DNA from: Marinobacterium iners
GTDB lineage: Bacteria > Pseudomonadota > Gammaproteobacteria > Pseudomonadales > Balneatricaceae
Reading direction: 5' to 3'
Assembly (NCBI RefSeq): GCF_017310015.1
Contig: NZ_CP022297.1
Location: 2,728,001-2,792,000 of the forward strand
DNA length: 64,000 nucleotides
Part shown: positions 8,757 through 16,568 of the stretch, piece by piece
Numbering within the stretch: the first letter of the stretch is position 1
Layout of the letters: the number at the start of each line of letters is the position of its first letter
Program-made: the position numbers and the translations under genes
The notes under the pieces: generated by a model
Told to the model about the DNA's origin: nothing
Seen by the model: the letters and a program-made list of their open reading frames with translations, nothing else
Database searches by the model: none

Positions 8757-10742
8757 TTACTTACGCTGCTGCACCTTGTCTTCCAGCGCCGTCAGCTTTT
8801 GTACGATTTCGGCAGAGATGGCCGCAACCTGATCGTAGCAGTTTTCAGCACGATCAAACTCTTTGGCCTGACGATACCGAATCGCTTCCTTCACCTGTGC
8901 ATGCAGCTTCTCGTGCGGTGATTCAATGCTGGTGAATTCGCGCAGGCTGCCATATTTCTCTTTGCCTTCCGAGTAGTACCACTTACCGAAAGCACAATCC
9001 ATATGCGATACGGCCTCTTTCTCTGTCAGGCTTGACTTGCCATCCAGAAAGCTGCGCAGCCGTGTTTTCCAGGACAGGTGGGCCGCCTTGGCAGCACCCA
9101 GGTCGATACCCTGTACATTGGTTTCAAACCGACTGACTTCCTTCAACAAACTTTCCACATAACCACTGATCTGGCTGGTCACTTCAACCGACTGCTTTGA
9201 ATACGCGGAGGTTCTGCGCGCCTGATCCGCAATACCGGTAATATGGCGATCCATATCGTGTGCCACCTGGCTCTGCTCTTCGGCAGCGGTAGCGATCTGG
9301 GTGTTCATGTCGGTGATGACGCCCACCGCATCCACGATTCTCAAAATGACACTGCGCGCCTCTTCAGCCTGCGCCACACTCTCTTCGGCCATACGCTGAC
9401 TGGTTTCAATTGAGTGTACCGCTGAGGTCGACTGTTTCTGCAACCGCTCAACGATACGTGCAATATTTTCAGTTGATTCCTGGGTACGCTGAGCCAGCGT
9501 ACGAACCTCATCAGCCACTACGGCAAAACCACGCCCCTGCTCACCGGCGCGAGCAGCCTCAATGGCGGCGTTCAGTGCCAGCAGGTTGGTCTGCTCGGCG
9601 ATACCGGTAATCACATCCAGAATCTGGCTGACCTCTTCTGAGTCTTTCGCCAGCTCACGAATGACCTCACCGGAGTGACGTACCTGATCCGCCACACCAC
9701 CGATCTGATCGCTAACCTGTGCCACCAGCTGCTGGCCACCCTTGGCAGAGTCTTTGGCCGCCTCGGCCGAGGACGCGGCGCTGGATGCACTCTGAGCCAC
9801 CTCCTGCACCGTGGACGCCATTTCGGTCACCGCTGCCGCTACCTGATCAATTTGCGACTGCTGATTGGTCACACCACGGTCGGTGTCCGACAACGCCGAG
9901 TTCACCTGCCCCACCCCTGTACTGATACGCCCTGCAGTCTGAGTTACCTGATGCAACAGTTCGCCGATTTCGAGGATGATTTCGTTGTAGGCAGTATAGT
10001 TTTGACCTACCTCGTTTCTCGGGTTATCGATTTCAATCGGAATCGAGAAATTGCCCTGCGCCAGTACCCGCAGATGGTCACGCAGGTTCTTGATCTGACG
10101 AAACATGACTGTCAGGCCAAAAGAACGGCCCATCACGATCAGCAGCAGCACCAGAGCGGTTACCCAAAGCGCGATTTGCTGCAGCAATTTCTGCTGTCCC
10201 AATGCTTTGGATTCCATCAACCCAACGGTGTTGTTCATTTCCTTGAGCAGTGTCAGTGACTGCTGCTCCAGCTTTGGCAACAAGGCAGTATCCGGTTGCT
10301 GCAGATACTGGTTCAGCGTTGCACGATAACTGTTCCAGAGTGTGCCCACCTGCTCCAGCCGAGAACGGATCTCTGCATCCTCCGCAGCCTTGATACCTCG
10401 CTCGGCAGAGCCATTCAGCAATGCCTGGTGTGCGCTTTCAAACGCATTCATGGTCTTTGTTACTCCGCTGCGATCCCCGACATCCTGAGACAGCAGCAGC
10501 ACTTCCTTGGCCATTTTCTGGCTCAGCATGCGTTGGGCGCCCGCCACATTGATTGCGGATGCATCTGTATTGTCAGAAAGGTAAACGGCAGCGCCAATCA
10601 CTGCAGTCAGCACAAAGATGATCACATAGGAAAACATGAACTGGGCATCGAGCGAGCGCATGCCAACCAGCTCGAGTAACCGCTCCAGCAGTTTGCCGGC
10701 GCGGTAGCGCATCGATTTTGTATCGGGAGAATATTTGAACAT
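8757..10742 (-). CDS. Methyl-accepting chemotaxis protein with PilJ-type sensor and CZB tail
   Basis: A 661-residue receptor. TM1 lies at about 36-55, and the periplasmic four-helix PilJ/NarX-type sensor at about 57-185. It contains the P-box INVAGAQRMLSQKM (residues 64-77, Arg71), the motif that binds nitrate in NarX/NarQ and McpN. TM2 (about 187-207) and HAMP follow. The MCP tip has EQTNLLALNAAIEAARAGEQGRGFAVVADEVRTLAQR. The C-terminal CZB domain (about 560-640) has HLSWK, DCAFGKWYY and SPHEKLH, giving the His/Cys/His set that binds zinc in this family. GAGGAAGG precedes the ATG. Nitrate sensing plus zinc/redox modulation is inference from the domains. Confidence 0.92.
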   Translation of the reverse strand: MFKYSPDTKSMRYRAGKLLERLLELVGMRSLDAQFMFSYVIIFVLTAVIGAAVYLSDNTDASAINVAGAQRMLSQKMAKEVLLLSQDVGDRSGVTKTMNAFESAHQALLNGSAERGIKAAEDAEIRSRLEQVGTLWNSYRATLNQYLQQPDTALLPKLEQQSLTLLKEMNNTVGLMESKALGQQKLLQQIALWVTALVLLLIVMGRSFGLTVMFRQIKNLRDHLRVLAQGNFSIPIEIDNPRNEVGQNYTAYNEIILEIGELLHQVTQTAGRISTGVGQVNSALSDTDRGVTNQQSQIDQVAAAVTEMASTVQEVAQSASSAASSAEAAKDSAKGGQQLVAQVSDQIGGVADQVRHSGEVIRELAKDSEEVSQILDVITGIAEQTNLLALNAAIEAARAGEQGRGFAVVADEVRTLAQRTQESTENIARIVERLQKQSTSAVHSIETSQRMAEESVAQAEEARSVILRIVDAVGVITDMNTQIATAAEEQSQVAHDMDRHITGIADQARRTSAYSKQSVEVTSQISGYVESLLKEVSRFETNVQGIDLGAAKAAHLSWKTRLRSFLDGKSSLTEKEAVSHMDCAFGKWYYSEGKEKYGSLREFTSIESPHEKLHAQVKEAIRYRQAKEFDRAENCYDQVAAISAEIVQKLTALEDKVQQRK

Positions 10743-10995
10743 CTTTACCTTCCTCTGGGGCTGGCAGCATCGGTGAATCGTTGGGCTAACCCTGACGAAC
10801 CGCGGACTTTAACGGTTTTTGTCTCCAGCAGTCATTAAATCGTGCCTGACAGTCAGTGTAAACGTATTCAGACAGGGTTATTGACCTGCTGCACAATGAC
10901 TGTATTTGGTGACAGACAATTTACAGGTTTACAGCTTCCAAATAAGCAAATACCCTAAGTAAAAACCCACCAATAACAAGAATCTGGGTCACGGC

Positions 10996-12975
10996 ATGAA
11001 AATCTATATAACACAACGTATTGCCATCGGTTTCGGCCTCTTGGTCGTCTTCATCATGCTGGTCGGTGCTGGCGGACTGTACGGTAGCCGAACAGTCAGT
11101 GCCGGCTTGAGTGCCGTCACGGAAGACGTGTTGCCACTGGTTGATGACAGCTACGCCCAGACACTTGCTTTGGGTAACTCAACCACGGATCTTTACGGTG
11201 CCCTGGCTCAGCGCCAGCCGGAGCGATTTGAAAGCTATCGAGAGATGTTCAACACCAGCTTCGACCGTTTCAGTAAGCAGCTGGATCAACTCCAGCTTCG
11301 GCTTGATAACCACACCGAACTGGCCCCCATTGTAAAGCGGATTCGCAATAATGCAGTAGAGCTTAAAGGCTTGTCGGAAAAACTGTTCGCACTGCACCAG
11401 GAACAGCGGCGACTGCAAGCGGCAGTCAGTGACATCTCAGTCAAGTTCATGACTCAGAATGATGCCCTTGCCAGCTGGGCACGCAACTACCTTTCCACAG
11501 CAACCAGCGATGAAGGCATATTGCGCATCCGCTCCGTCACCCGCGCAGCCAACAGCTACCGATTCATGCTGTTCAATTACCAGCGCAATCAGGATATCGA
11601 ACGCTTGCGCAGTGATGCCAAAGATAATCGAGCCAGCCTGGTCCAGGCACATAAGTTTTTCGCTGAAGCTGAACCCCGCGCCAACCAGGTCGAGCCGCTG
11701 GTGCAAAATCTTGAAACCGCTTTTTACGGTGATGATGGCGTACTGTCGCTGTATAACCAGCTTACCGCCGCTGATATTGAACTGACCCAAACGCTGGAAC
11801 AGTTGTCAGCCTTGATGGAAGCGTCCAGCAAAGAGTCTGCCAGCATGGTCGAGGCAGCGCGTACACTGGCAGCCGATACCCGTCAGAAAGGACAACAGGC
11901 GATTATTTTGAGCAATACGGTTATCCTGATAATCGCCTCCGCCGCAATCGTACTGGCGATCGTGATAGCGCTGTTGACCATTAACGCGCTGCGTAAACCC
12001 CTGGCCGAGATCCGCCAGCAATTGGGGCGGCTGCGTCAGGGTGATCTGCGTATCAGCTTTGATGATCAGCGCAAGGATGAGTTCGGTGAGCTGGGCGAAG
12101 CCCTCAACGATGTGGTCAAGGGCCTGCGCGAAATCGTCACCACTATTACCCGTGGTTCTGAGCATCTTGCATCCGTTGCCAGCCAGAACTCAGCCATCAG
12201 TGAGCAGACCACTCAGGCGATGGCTCATCAAAGTGATCAGTTGCATCAAACGGCATCCGCCGCTACCGAAATTTCCAGCAGTGTGGCCGAAGTGGCCAAT
12301 CACAGTCATACCACACTGGATGCCGTCAATGAATGCGAGTCCCTTAGTGTCAGCTTGACAGATAATGTCCGTGAAACCCTACAAAGCATCGAACTGCAGG
12401 CCAGTGGTATCCAACAGGCAGTCAGCGTCAGTGATCAGCTTGCCAGCTACGGCTCGGAGATTGACAGTATTCTGTCTACCATTCGGGATATCGCCGAACA
12501 GACCAACCTGCTGGCACTGAACGCCGCCATCGAGGCTGCCAGGGCCGGTGAGCATGGTCGCGGCTTTGCGGTAGTCGCCGATGAAGTGCGCGAGCTGGCC
12601 AGTCGAACCCAGAATTCCACAGGGCGGATTCAGGAGATGGTGGAAAATATGCAGAAAAACATCACGCAGGTCGTGAGCGTGATGCAATCAAGCTACCACC
12701 AGACGCAAAGCTGTGTAGAACACGCCCATGCCTCTCAAACCTCTTTGGATTCTCTCAATGCCGCCATCGCCCATATTGGCAGCCTGAGTACACAGATTAC
12801 AGAGGCAGCACGCCAGCAAACCGATGCAGTCGAAGAAGTCAGCCGTACGCTGAACGGGCTGAATACCACCGCCAGCGAAACAACCGAAGGCGCGCGTCAG
12901 GCGTCCGGCAGCAGTCGTGAGCTACTCAGTTACGCCCATGAACAGCAAGAGTTGCTGAAGCGCTTCTCGATCTGA
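10996..12975 (+). CDS. Methyl-accepting chemotaxis protein, helical periplasmic sensor
   Basis: A 659-residue transmembrane receptor. TM1 is at about 8-30 and a long, all-helical periplasmic region of about 270 residues follows. This has no recognised motif beyond a TorS/NIT-like or helical-bundle-sensor (HBM-like) appearance. TM2 is at about 305-328, followed by HAMP. The MCP hairpin has EQTNLLALNAAIEAARAGEHGRGFAVVADEVRELASR. No C-terminal NWETF-type pentapeptide is seen. It is divergent from the PilJ/CZB receptor across a 253-bp gap in which I saw no clear sigma28 site. The ligand is unknown; a ~270-residue helical sensor would fit HBM receptors for organic acids. Confidence 0.9.
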   Translation: MKIYITQRIAIGFGLLVVFIMLVGAGGLYGSRTVSAGLSAVTEDVLPLVDDSYAQTLALGNSTTDLYGALAQRQPERFESYREMFNTSFDRFSKQLDQLQLRLDNHTELAPIVKRIRNNAVELKGLSEKLFALHQEQRRLQAAVSDISVKFMTQNDALASWARNYLSTATSDEGILRIRSVTRAANSYRFMLFNYQRNQDIERLRSDAKDNRASLVQAHKFFAEAEPRANQVEPLVQNLETAFYGDDGVLSLYNQLTAADIELTQTLEQLSALMEASSKESASMVEAARTLAADTRQKGQQAIILSNTVILIIASAAIVLAIVIALLTINALRKPLAEIRQQLGRLRQGDLRISFDDQRKDEFGELGEALNDVVKGLREIVTTITRGSEHLASVASQNSAISEQTTQAMAHQSDQLHQTASAATEISSSVAEVANHSHTTLDAVNECESLSVSLTDNVRETLQSIELQASGIQQAVSVSDQLASYGSEIDSILSTIRDIAEQTNLLALNAAIEAARAGEHGRGFAVVADEVRELASRTQNSTGRIQEMVENMQKNITQVVSVMQSSYHQTQSCVEHAHASQTSLDSLNAAIAHIGSLSTQITEAARQQTDAVEEVSRTLNGLNTTASETTEGARQASGSSRELLSYAHEQQELLKRFSI

Positions 12976-12979
12976 AACC

Positions 12980-13017
12980 CTGGACTCATTCGGACAGAGT
13001 GGTCCGGATGAGTCCAG
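12980..13017. terminator. Long hairpin between convergent genes
   Basis: A 16-bp stem with a single G-T type mismatch (CTGGACTCATTCGGAC with GTCCGGATGAGTCCAG) and a 6-base loop. There is no T-run on either side, so intrinsic termination would be weak; it could also protect 3' ends. Confidence 0.6.
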
Positions 13018-13027
13018 TGCAGGCGGG

Positions 13028-13609
13028 TTACTTCTGTTTCTTGACAAACTTGGTCAAAATCACGATTTGCTGACCTTCAACCCGCCCCTCGATGTGTTCG
13101 GGGTTATCCGGGACCAGTGAGATGTTGCGCACCGCGGTTCCACGTTTTGCCGTCAGGCTTGAGCCCTTCACGTTCAGATCCTTGATCAGGGTAACGGTAT
13201 CACCCGCCTCAAGTACCACCCCATTGCTGTCCAGATGACGTACAACTTCGTCGTCTGACAAGTGATCACCTGTCGCCTGAGCCCAGCTCAGTGTTTCGTC
13301 ATCCAGATACATCATGTCCAGCAGGTCCTGCGGCCAACCCTCACCACGCAGACGGTTGAGCATGCGCCAGGCCAGAACCTGTACCGCCGGCACCTGGCTC
13401 CACATGCTGTCGTTGAGGCAGCGCCAGTGGTTGGCATCCATCTGCTCCGGATTGTCGATCTGGTTGCGGCAGGTGTCGCACAGGAGGACAGACTGATCGA
13501 CACTGTTATCCGAGGATGGAGGAAGCGCAAACACCGCCAGATCTTCGGTTGCGCCACAAAGTTCACACTTGGATTCGCTGCGAGCCTGCAGCGCCTGTTC
13601 GATTGACAT
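13028..13609 (-). CDS. PhnA/YjdM-like zinc-ribbon protein
   Basis: A 193-residue protein of the PhnA (YjdM) family. It has a zinc ribbon at the N-terminus (CELCGATEDL near residue 16 and CDTCRNQI near residue 44). The PhnA C-terminal domain has VLEAGDTVTLIKDLNVKGSSLTAKRGTAVRNI and ends HIEGRVEGQQIVILTKFVKK. Despite its name, the family is no longer thought to be a phosphonate-degradation enzyme; its function is unsettled. This one is longer than the ~111-residue E. coli protein because of a middle segment between the ribbon and the PhnA domain. The gene is transcribed alone. Confidence 0.88.
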   Translation of the reverse strand: MSIEQALQARSESKCELCGATEDLAVFALPPSSDNSVDQSVLLCDTCRNQIDNPEQMDANHWRCLNDSMWSQVPAVQVLAWRMLNRLRGEGWPQDLLDMMYLDDETLSWAQATGDHLSDDEVVRHLDSNGVVLEAGDTVTLIKDLNVKGSSLTAKRGTAVRNISLVPDNPEHIEGRVEGQQIVILTKFVKKQK

Positions 13610-13678
13610 GATCGACCCTCCTGTTAATGAAGCGGCGCATTATGCCAGAAACCGCGCAGTTTTTGTGGCCTTGAACGT

Positions 13679-13701
13679 AAAAGGCCTGTAGGCAGCCTTT
13701 T
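13679..13701 (-). terminator. Probable terminator of the KamA-family gene
   Basis: On the minus strand a 7-bp stem AAAAGGC/GCCTTTT with a 9-base loop follows the KamA stop by about 20 bases and ends in a T-run. Confidence 0.6.
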
Positions 13702-13723
13702 ATTGATGTTCACAACAGATCGA

Positions 13724-15055
13724 TTACTCTTCGAAGAAGAATTTCTCTTCACCAAACGCCGGCTTGAGATGGTTCAACCAGGTGGCGTTTTCATCGTAGG
13801 CGGCGAAAAACGGACGCTGCACCCAATCCGGATTGCGACCCTGAATGAAGCGCAGCACAAACACCTTCTCACCGTTGATTTCGGTCACGCCCTGAATCTC
13901 TACTTTGCCCGGTGTCGCTGACATGGACGGGCCGCGTGCGGTACGGGCGATACCACTGACCTGTTTCATGGCATCACGGTAGGTGTTCCAGGCCTGTGCC
14001 AACGGTACTTCGAAGTAGTGCTGAGCACCGGTGTCACGCTCGACAAACATGTAGTACGGCTGAATACCCATCTCTACCTGTGCCTGCCACATTCTTGCCC
14101 AATCATCAGCTTCGGTGTTGATGTGGTTGAGCAGTGGGCCCTGGCTGCGGATATGTGCACCGGTTTCACGGATGCGTGCCACCGCCTGACGGTGAATATC
14201 GGTTTCCATCTCGCGCCAGTGGTTGTAATGCGCCATGAAGGCCAGATGCTTTCCTGCGGCGATGATGTCACGGAACAGTGTCATCAAATCATCGCTGTCC
14301 TCATCCGTGACAAAGCGGTAAGGCCAGAAGGTCAGTGCCTTGGAGCCGATACGAATAGTGCGGATATGGTCAAATTCCGGTTCCAGCAGTGGCTCCAGAT
14401 AGGCGCGCAGGTTTTTGGTTTTCATCACCATGGGGTCGCCACCGGTGATCAGTACATCGGTCACTTCAGGGTGTTCTCGCAGGTAGTCACACAGCTGACC
14501 GGACTCCTTGGCCGCAATCTTCAGCGACTGATCACCGACAAACTGCGCCCAGCGAAAACAGAAAGTGCAGTAGCTGTGACAGACCTGACCGGAGCTGGGA
14601 AAGAACAATACGGTCTGGCCATACTTATGCTGGATGCCGTTGACCGGCTCGCCGTTCACTCGTGGAATGTTCTGTTCCAGCTGACCCGCCGGATGCGGAT
14701 TCAACGCCTGACGTACCTCATCGACCACGCGCTTGATCTCGGTCTTGTCACCTGCTTCCAGCGCCGCCTCCACCGCCGCATAATGCTCGGGCTTGAGCAT
14801 GCCGCGCTGAGGGAAGGTTAGCTGAAACATGGGGTCGTTGATCGCATCATCCCAGTTGATAAGTTGATCGATCACATAGTTATTGACTCGAAACGGCAGA
14901 ACGGATGCAACCACTTCCATCTCATGCCTGAGTTGGGATGGAAGTCGTTGCAACTGCGGAATCTGCGCCAGATGACGGGCCGTGTAGACTTTAAAAGCGG
15001 GGGCTATATCGGCCTCGGTGGCCTGGATTAGGTTGATAGGCGTTTGTGAATTCAT
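13724..15055 (-). CDS. KamA-family radical SAM aminomutase-like protein
   Basis: A 443-residue radical SAM enzyme. The [4Fe-4S]-binding CxxxCxxC is at Cys159, Cys163 and Cys166 (VCHSYCTFCFRW). It is followed by LITGGDPMVMKT, the SAM-binding GGD motif. The C-terminal part has YYMFVERDTGAQHYFEVPL. KamA enzymes move an amino group between C2 and C3 of lysine or glutamate using PLP. The subgroup with IRIGSKALTFWPYRF is distinct from EpmB (about 340 residues), so the substrate is not certain. The ATG at 15055 is chosen; the in-frame TTG at 15085 is a weaker start. A 6-bp inverted repeat (GCTTCA/TGAAGC) lies 35-50 bases upstream of the start. Confidence 0.85.
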   Translation of the reverse strand: MNSQTPINLIQATEADIAPAFKVYTARHLAQIPQLQRLPSQLRHEMEVVASVLPFRVNNYVIDQLINWDDAINDPMFQLTFPQRGMLKPEHYAAVEAALEAGDKTEIKRVVDEVRQALNPHPAGQLEQNIPRVNGEPVNGIQHKYGQTVLFFPSSGQVCHSYCTFCFRWAQFVGDQSLKIAAKESGQLCDYLREHPEVTDVLITGGDPMVMKTKNLRAYLEPLLEPEFDHIRTIRIGSKALTFWPYRFVTDEDSDDLMTLFRDIIAAGKHLAFMAHYNHWREMETDIHRQAVARIRETGAHIRSQGPLLNHINTEADDWARMWQAQVEMGIQPYYMFVERDTGAQHYFEVPLAQAWNTYRDAMKQVSGIARTARGPSMSATPGKVEIQGVTEINGEKVFVLRFIQGRNPDWVQRPFFAAYDENATWLNHLKPAFGEEKFFFEE

Positions 15056-15334
15056 GGGCTCCCTTGCAAGCTTGATAGGATTCAACAGTCAGCTTCAAAG
15101 CCTGAAGCAACTGTGTGTAAAACAGATGAATGGGAGCATCCAGAAGCAGTGGCCATGACACCAGCCACCAAGAGGACAAAGGTCCGTTGTAACGGGCATT
15201 TGCACAAGAAAGATTGCACACACGAAAAGCAGCAAAAAGGGCGTAAAAAAACGCCAAAAACCGCGATAAACCCGCTAATTATCCTCCAAATCCTGAATGC
15301 AGAAGATGGATTGTCCTACAGGGGACTGCAGGGG

Positions 15335-16135
15335 TCAAGAACGTGGCTCGGCCGGAGCCGCAAGCCAATTAATCTCAATCGCGGTCGCCGCTCCCACCAC
15401 CACATGCTCCAGACTGGGTGGCAGCAACGCCCAGCCCGGCGATACCTGCACCCTGCCGCCCATGATTTCGGCTCGGGTTTGTGGAAACAGCGGCACCTTG
15501 GTGGGGTCGGCATAGCCATCCGGCCAGAGTGGTTCGGTCGTTTCGGCATTGTACTTGTCACTGGCGCCCAGCGTATGCAGGAATTCGTGCGTTGCAATCA
15601 GGTTGTTGCGCCCCTGGTAGTCAACCCCCGCATAGCCGTTCACCAGTCCTATCAGCCCACGCTGAAGCCCCAACGAATGGCGCATGCCAACCTCGTTATG
15701 CGGCAGGTGAAAGTTCATGAAGACGCGGGCATCGACCTCATCATCCGACAGAGTGTCATTGAATACGACCCAAAGCTGCATTTTGAGCGACCACCAGATC
15801 GCATCCAGAATGCTGGGGTGCTCAGGAACCTGAGGGGGGATGGATTCAACCTGTGGCGCCAGTTGCACCCGTACCGGTTGCTCCAGCGGCAAACGGTATC
15901 GAGAAGCTTCACGATTGAAAAACAGCTCGATATCCTGAAACTGCTCAACGCGCAGCTGATCAATCCAGGCCTGGGTCAAGGCTTCGCCATCCGCATTGAC
16001 CGGATAGATGGCAAGGCGCACCGGTTGATGCCACCAGACTTCATTGCTGCGGCTGAACCAGACGTTGGCCAACAGCAGCAGGAGAATCAACAACAGAAAC
16101 AGCTGGATACCATATAGCAGTGACGTTTTGCTCAT
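15335..16135 (-). CDS. Membrane-anchored putative zinc metalloprotease, unknown family
   Basis: A 266-residue protein. Residues 7-26 are a strongly hydrophobic helix near the start (signal anchor). The rest is predicted to be outside the cytoplasm. The only catalytic-looking feature is H183-E184-F-L-H187 in THEFLHTLGASDKY, a zincin HExxH motif followed by a helix end. Upstream lies GLIGLVNGYAGVDYQGRNN, and downstream is GRVQVSPGWALLPPS. I do not recognise a named family. It starts 7 bases after the yqaA stop, so it is probably the last gene of recQ-yqaA-this gene. The large upstream in-frame extension (to 16351) lies inside yqaA and is not used. Confidence 0.65.
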   Translation of the reverse strand: MSKTSLLYGIQLFLLLILLLLLANVWFSRSNEVWWHQPVRLAIYPVNADGEALTQAWIDQLRVEQFQDIELFFNREASRYRLPLEQPVRVQLAPQVESIPPQVPEHPSILDAIWWSLKMQLWVVFNDTLSDDEVDARVFMNFHLPHNEVGMRHSLGLQRGLIGLVNGYAGVDYQGRNNLIATHEFLHTLGASDKYNAETTEPLWPDGYADPTKVPLFPQTRAEIMGGRVQVSPGWALLPPSLEHVVVGAATAIEINWLAAPAEPRS

Positions 16136-16142
16136 CCGAATC

Positions 16143-16568
16143 TCAACTGAAAATTCCGATGATGACAGCATAGCGCAGCAGCTTGCCCAGTGTAATGGCG
16201 ACAAGACTGGCAAACAGATTGACCCTAAGCCAGCCGGCCACGAAGCAAAGCGGGTCACCCACCACTGGCAGCCAAGCCAGCAGCAACACCAGCGCTCCAT
16301 AGCGCTCAATCCAGTGTCTGGCACGCTGATGCTCGGGCTTGTCCAATGCACGCAGAGGAAAACGATGCGCTACCCAGTACCCCATGCCCCAGGTAATCAG
16401 GCTGCCCAGCACATTGCCAACGGTTGCCATAAGTAGCAGTAACCACAATGGATGCTCGCCGGAAGCAACCAGCCAGGCCAACAGGGCTTCAGAACCACCG
16501 GGCAGTAGAGTGGATGAGATCAGCGCACTGAGAAACAGTCCCAGCGGATTCAGCAGCAGATCGCTCAC
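16143..16568 (-). CDS. yqaA: YqaA-family small membrane protein (DedA/VTT-like)
   Basis: A 141-residue polytopic protein with about four hydrophobic segments. It has the VTT-type signatures STLLPGGSEALLAWLV, GNVLGSLITWGMGYW (residues about 51-65) and WLPVVGDPLCFVAGWLR (about 99-115). It belongs to the DedA/SNARE-associated superfamily, whose members act in lipid transport or membrane homeostasis; the exact role of YqaA is unknown. It overlaps the recQ stop by 4 bases (ATGA), so the two genes are translationally coupled. Confidence 0.9.
   Translation of the reverse strand: MSDLLLNPLGLFLSALISSTLLPGGSEALLAWLVASGEHPLWLLLLMATVGNVLGSLITWGMGYWVAHRFPLRALDKPEHQRARHWIERYGALVLLLAWLPVVGDPLCFVAGWLRVNLFASLVAITLGKLLRYAVIIGIFS

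Noticed and set aside
10743..10995. Sigma28 (flagellar) promoters between the two chemoreceptor genes
   Set aside because: A partial -10 like sequence (ACCAATAA) exists, but no matching -35 at the required spacing could be found.
13028..13609. A phosphonate-degradation role for the PhnA-like gene
   Set aside because: The name is historical. No phn genes are nearby and the family is not the phosphonoacetate hydrolase.
15113..16117. 334-residue plus-strand frame opposite the HExxH gene
   Set aside because: The minus-strand gene has a hydrophobic anchor and HExxH motif and is coupled to yqaA; the plus frame has neither a ribosome site nor family features.
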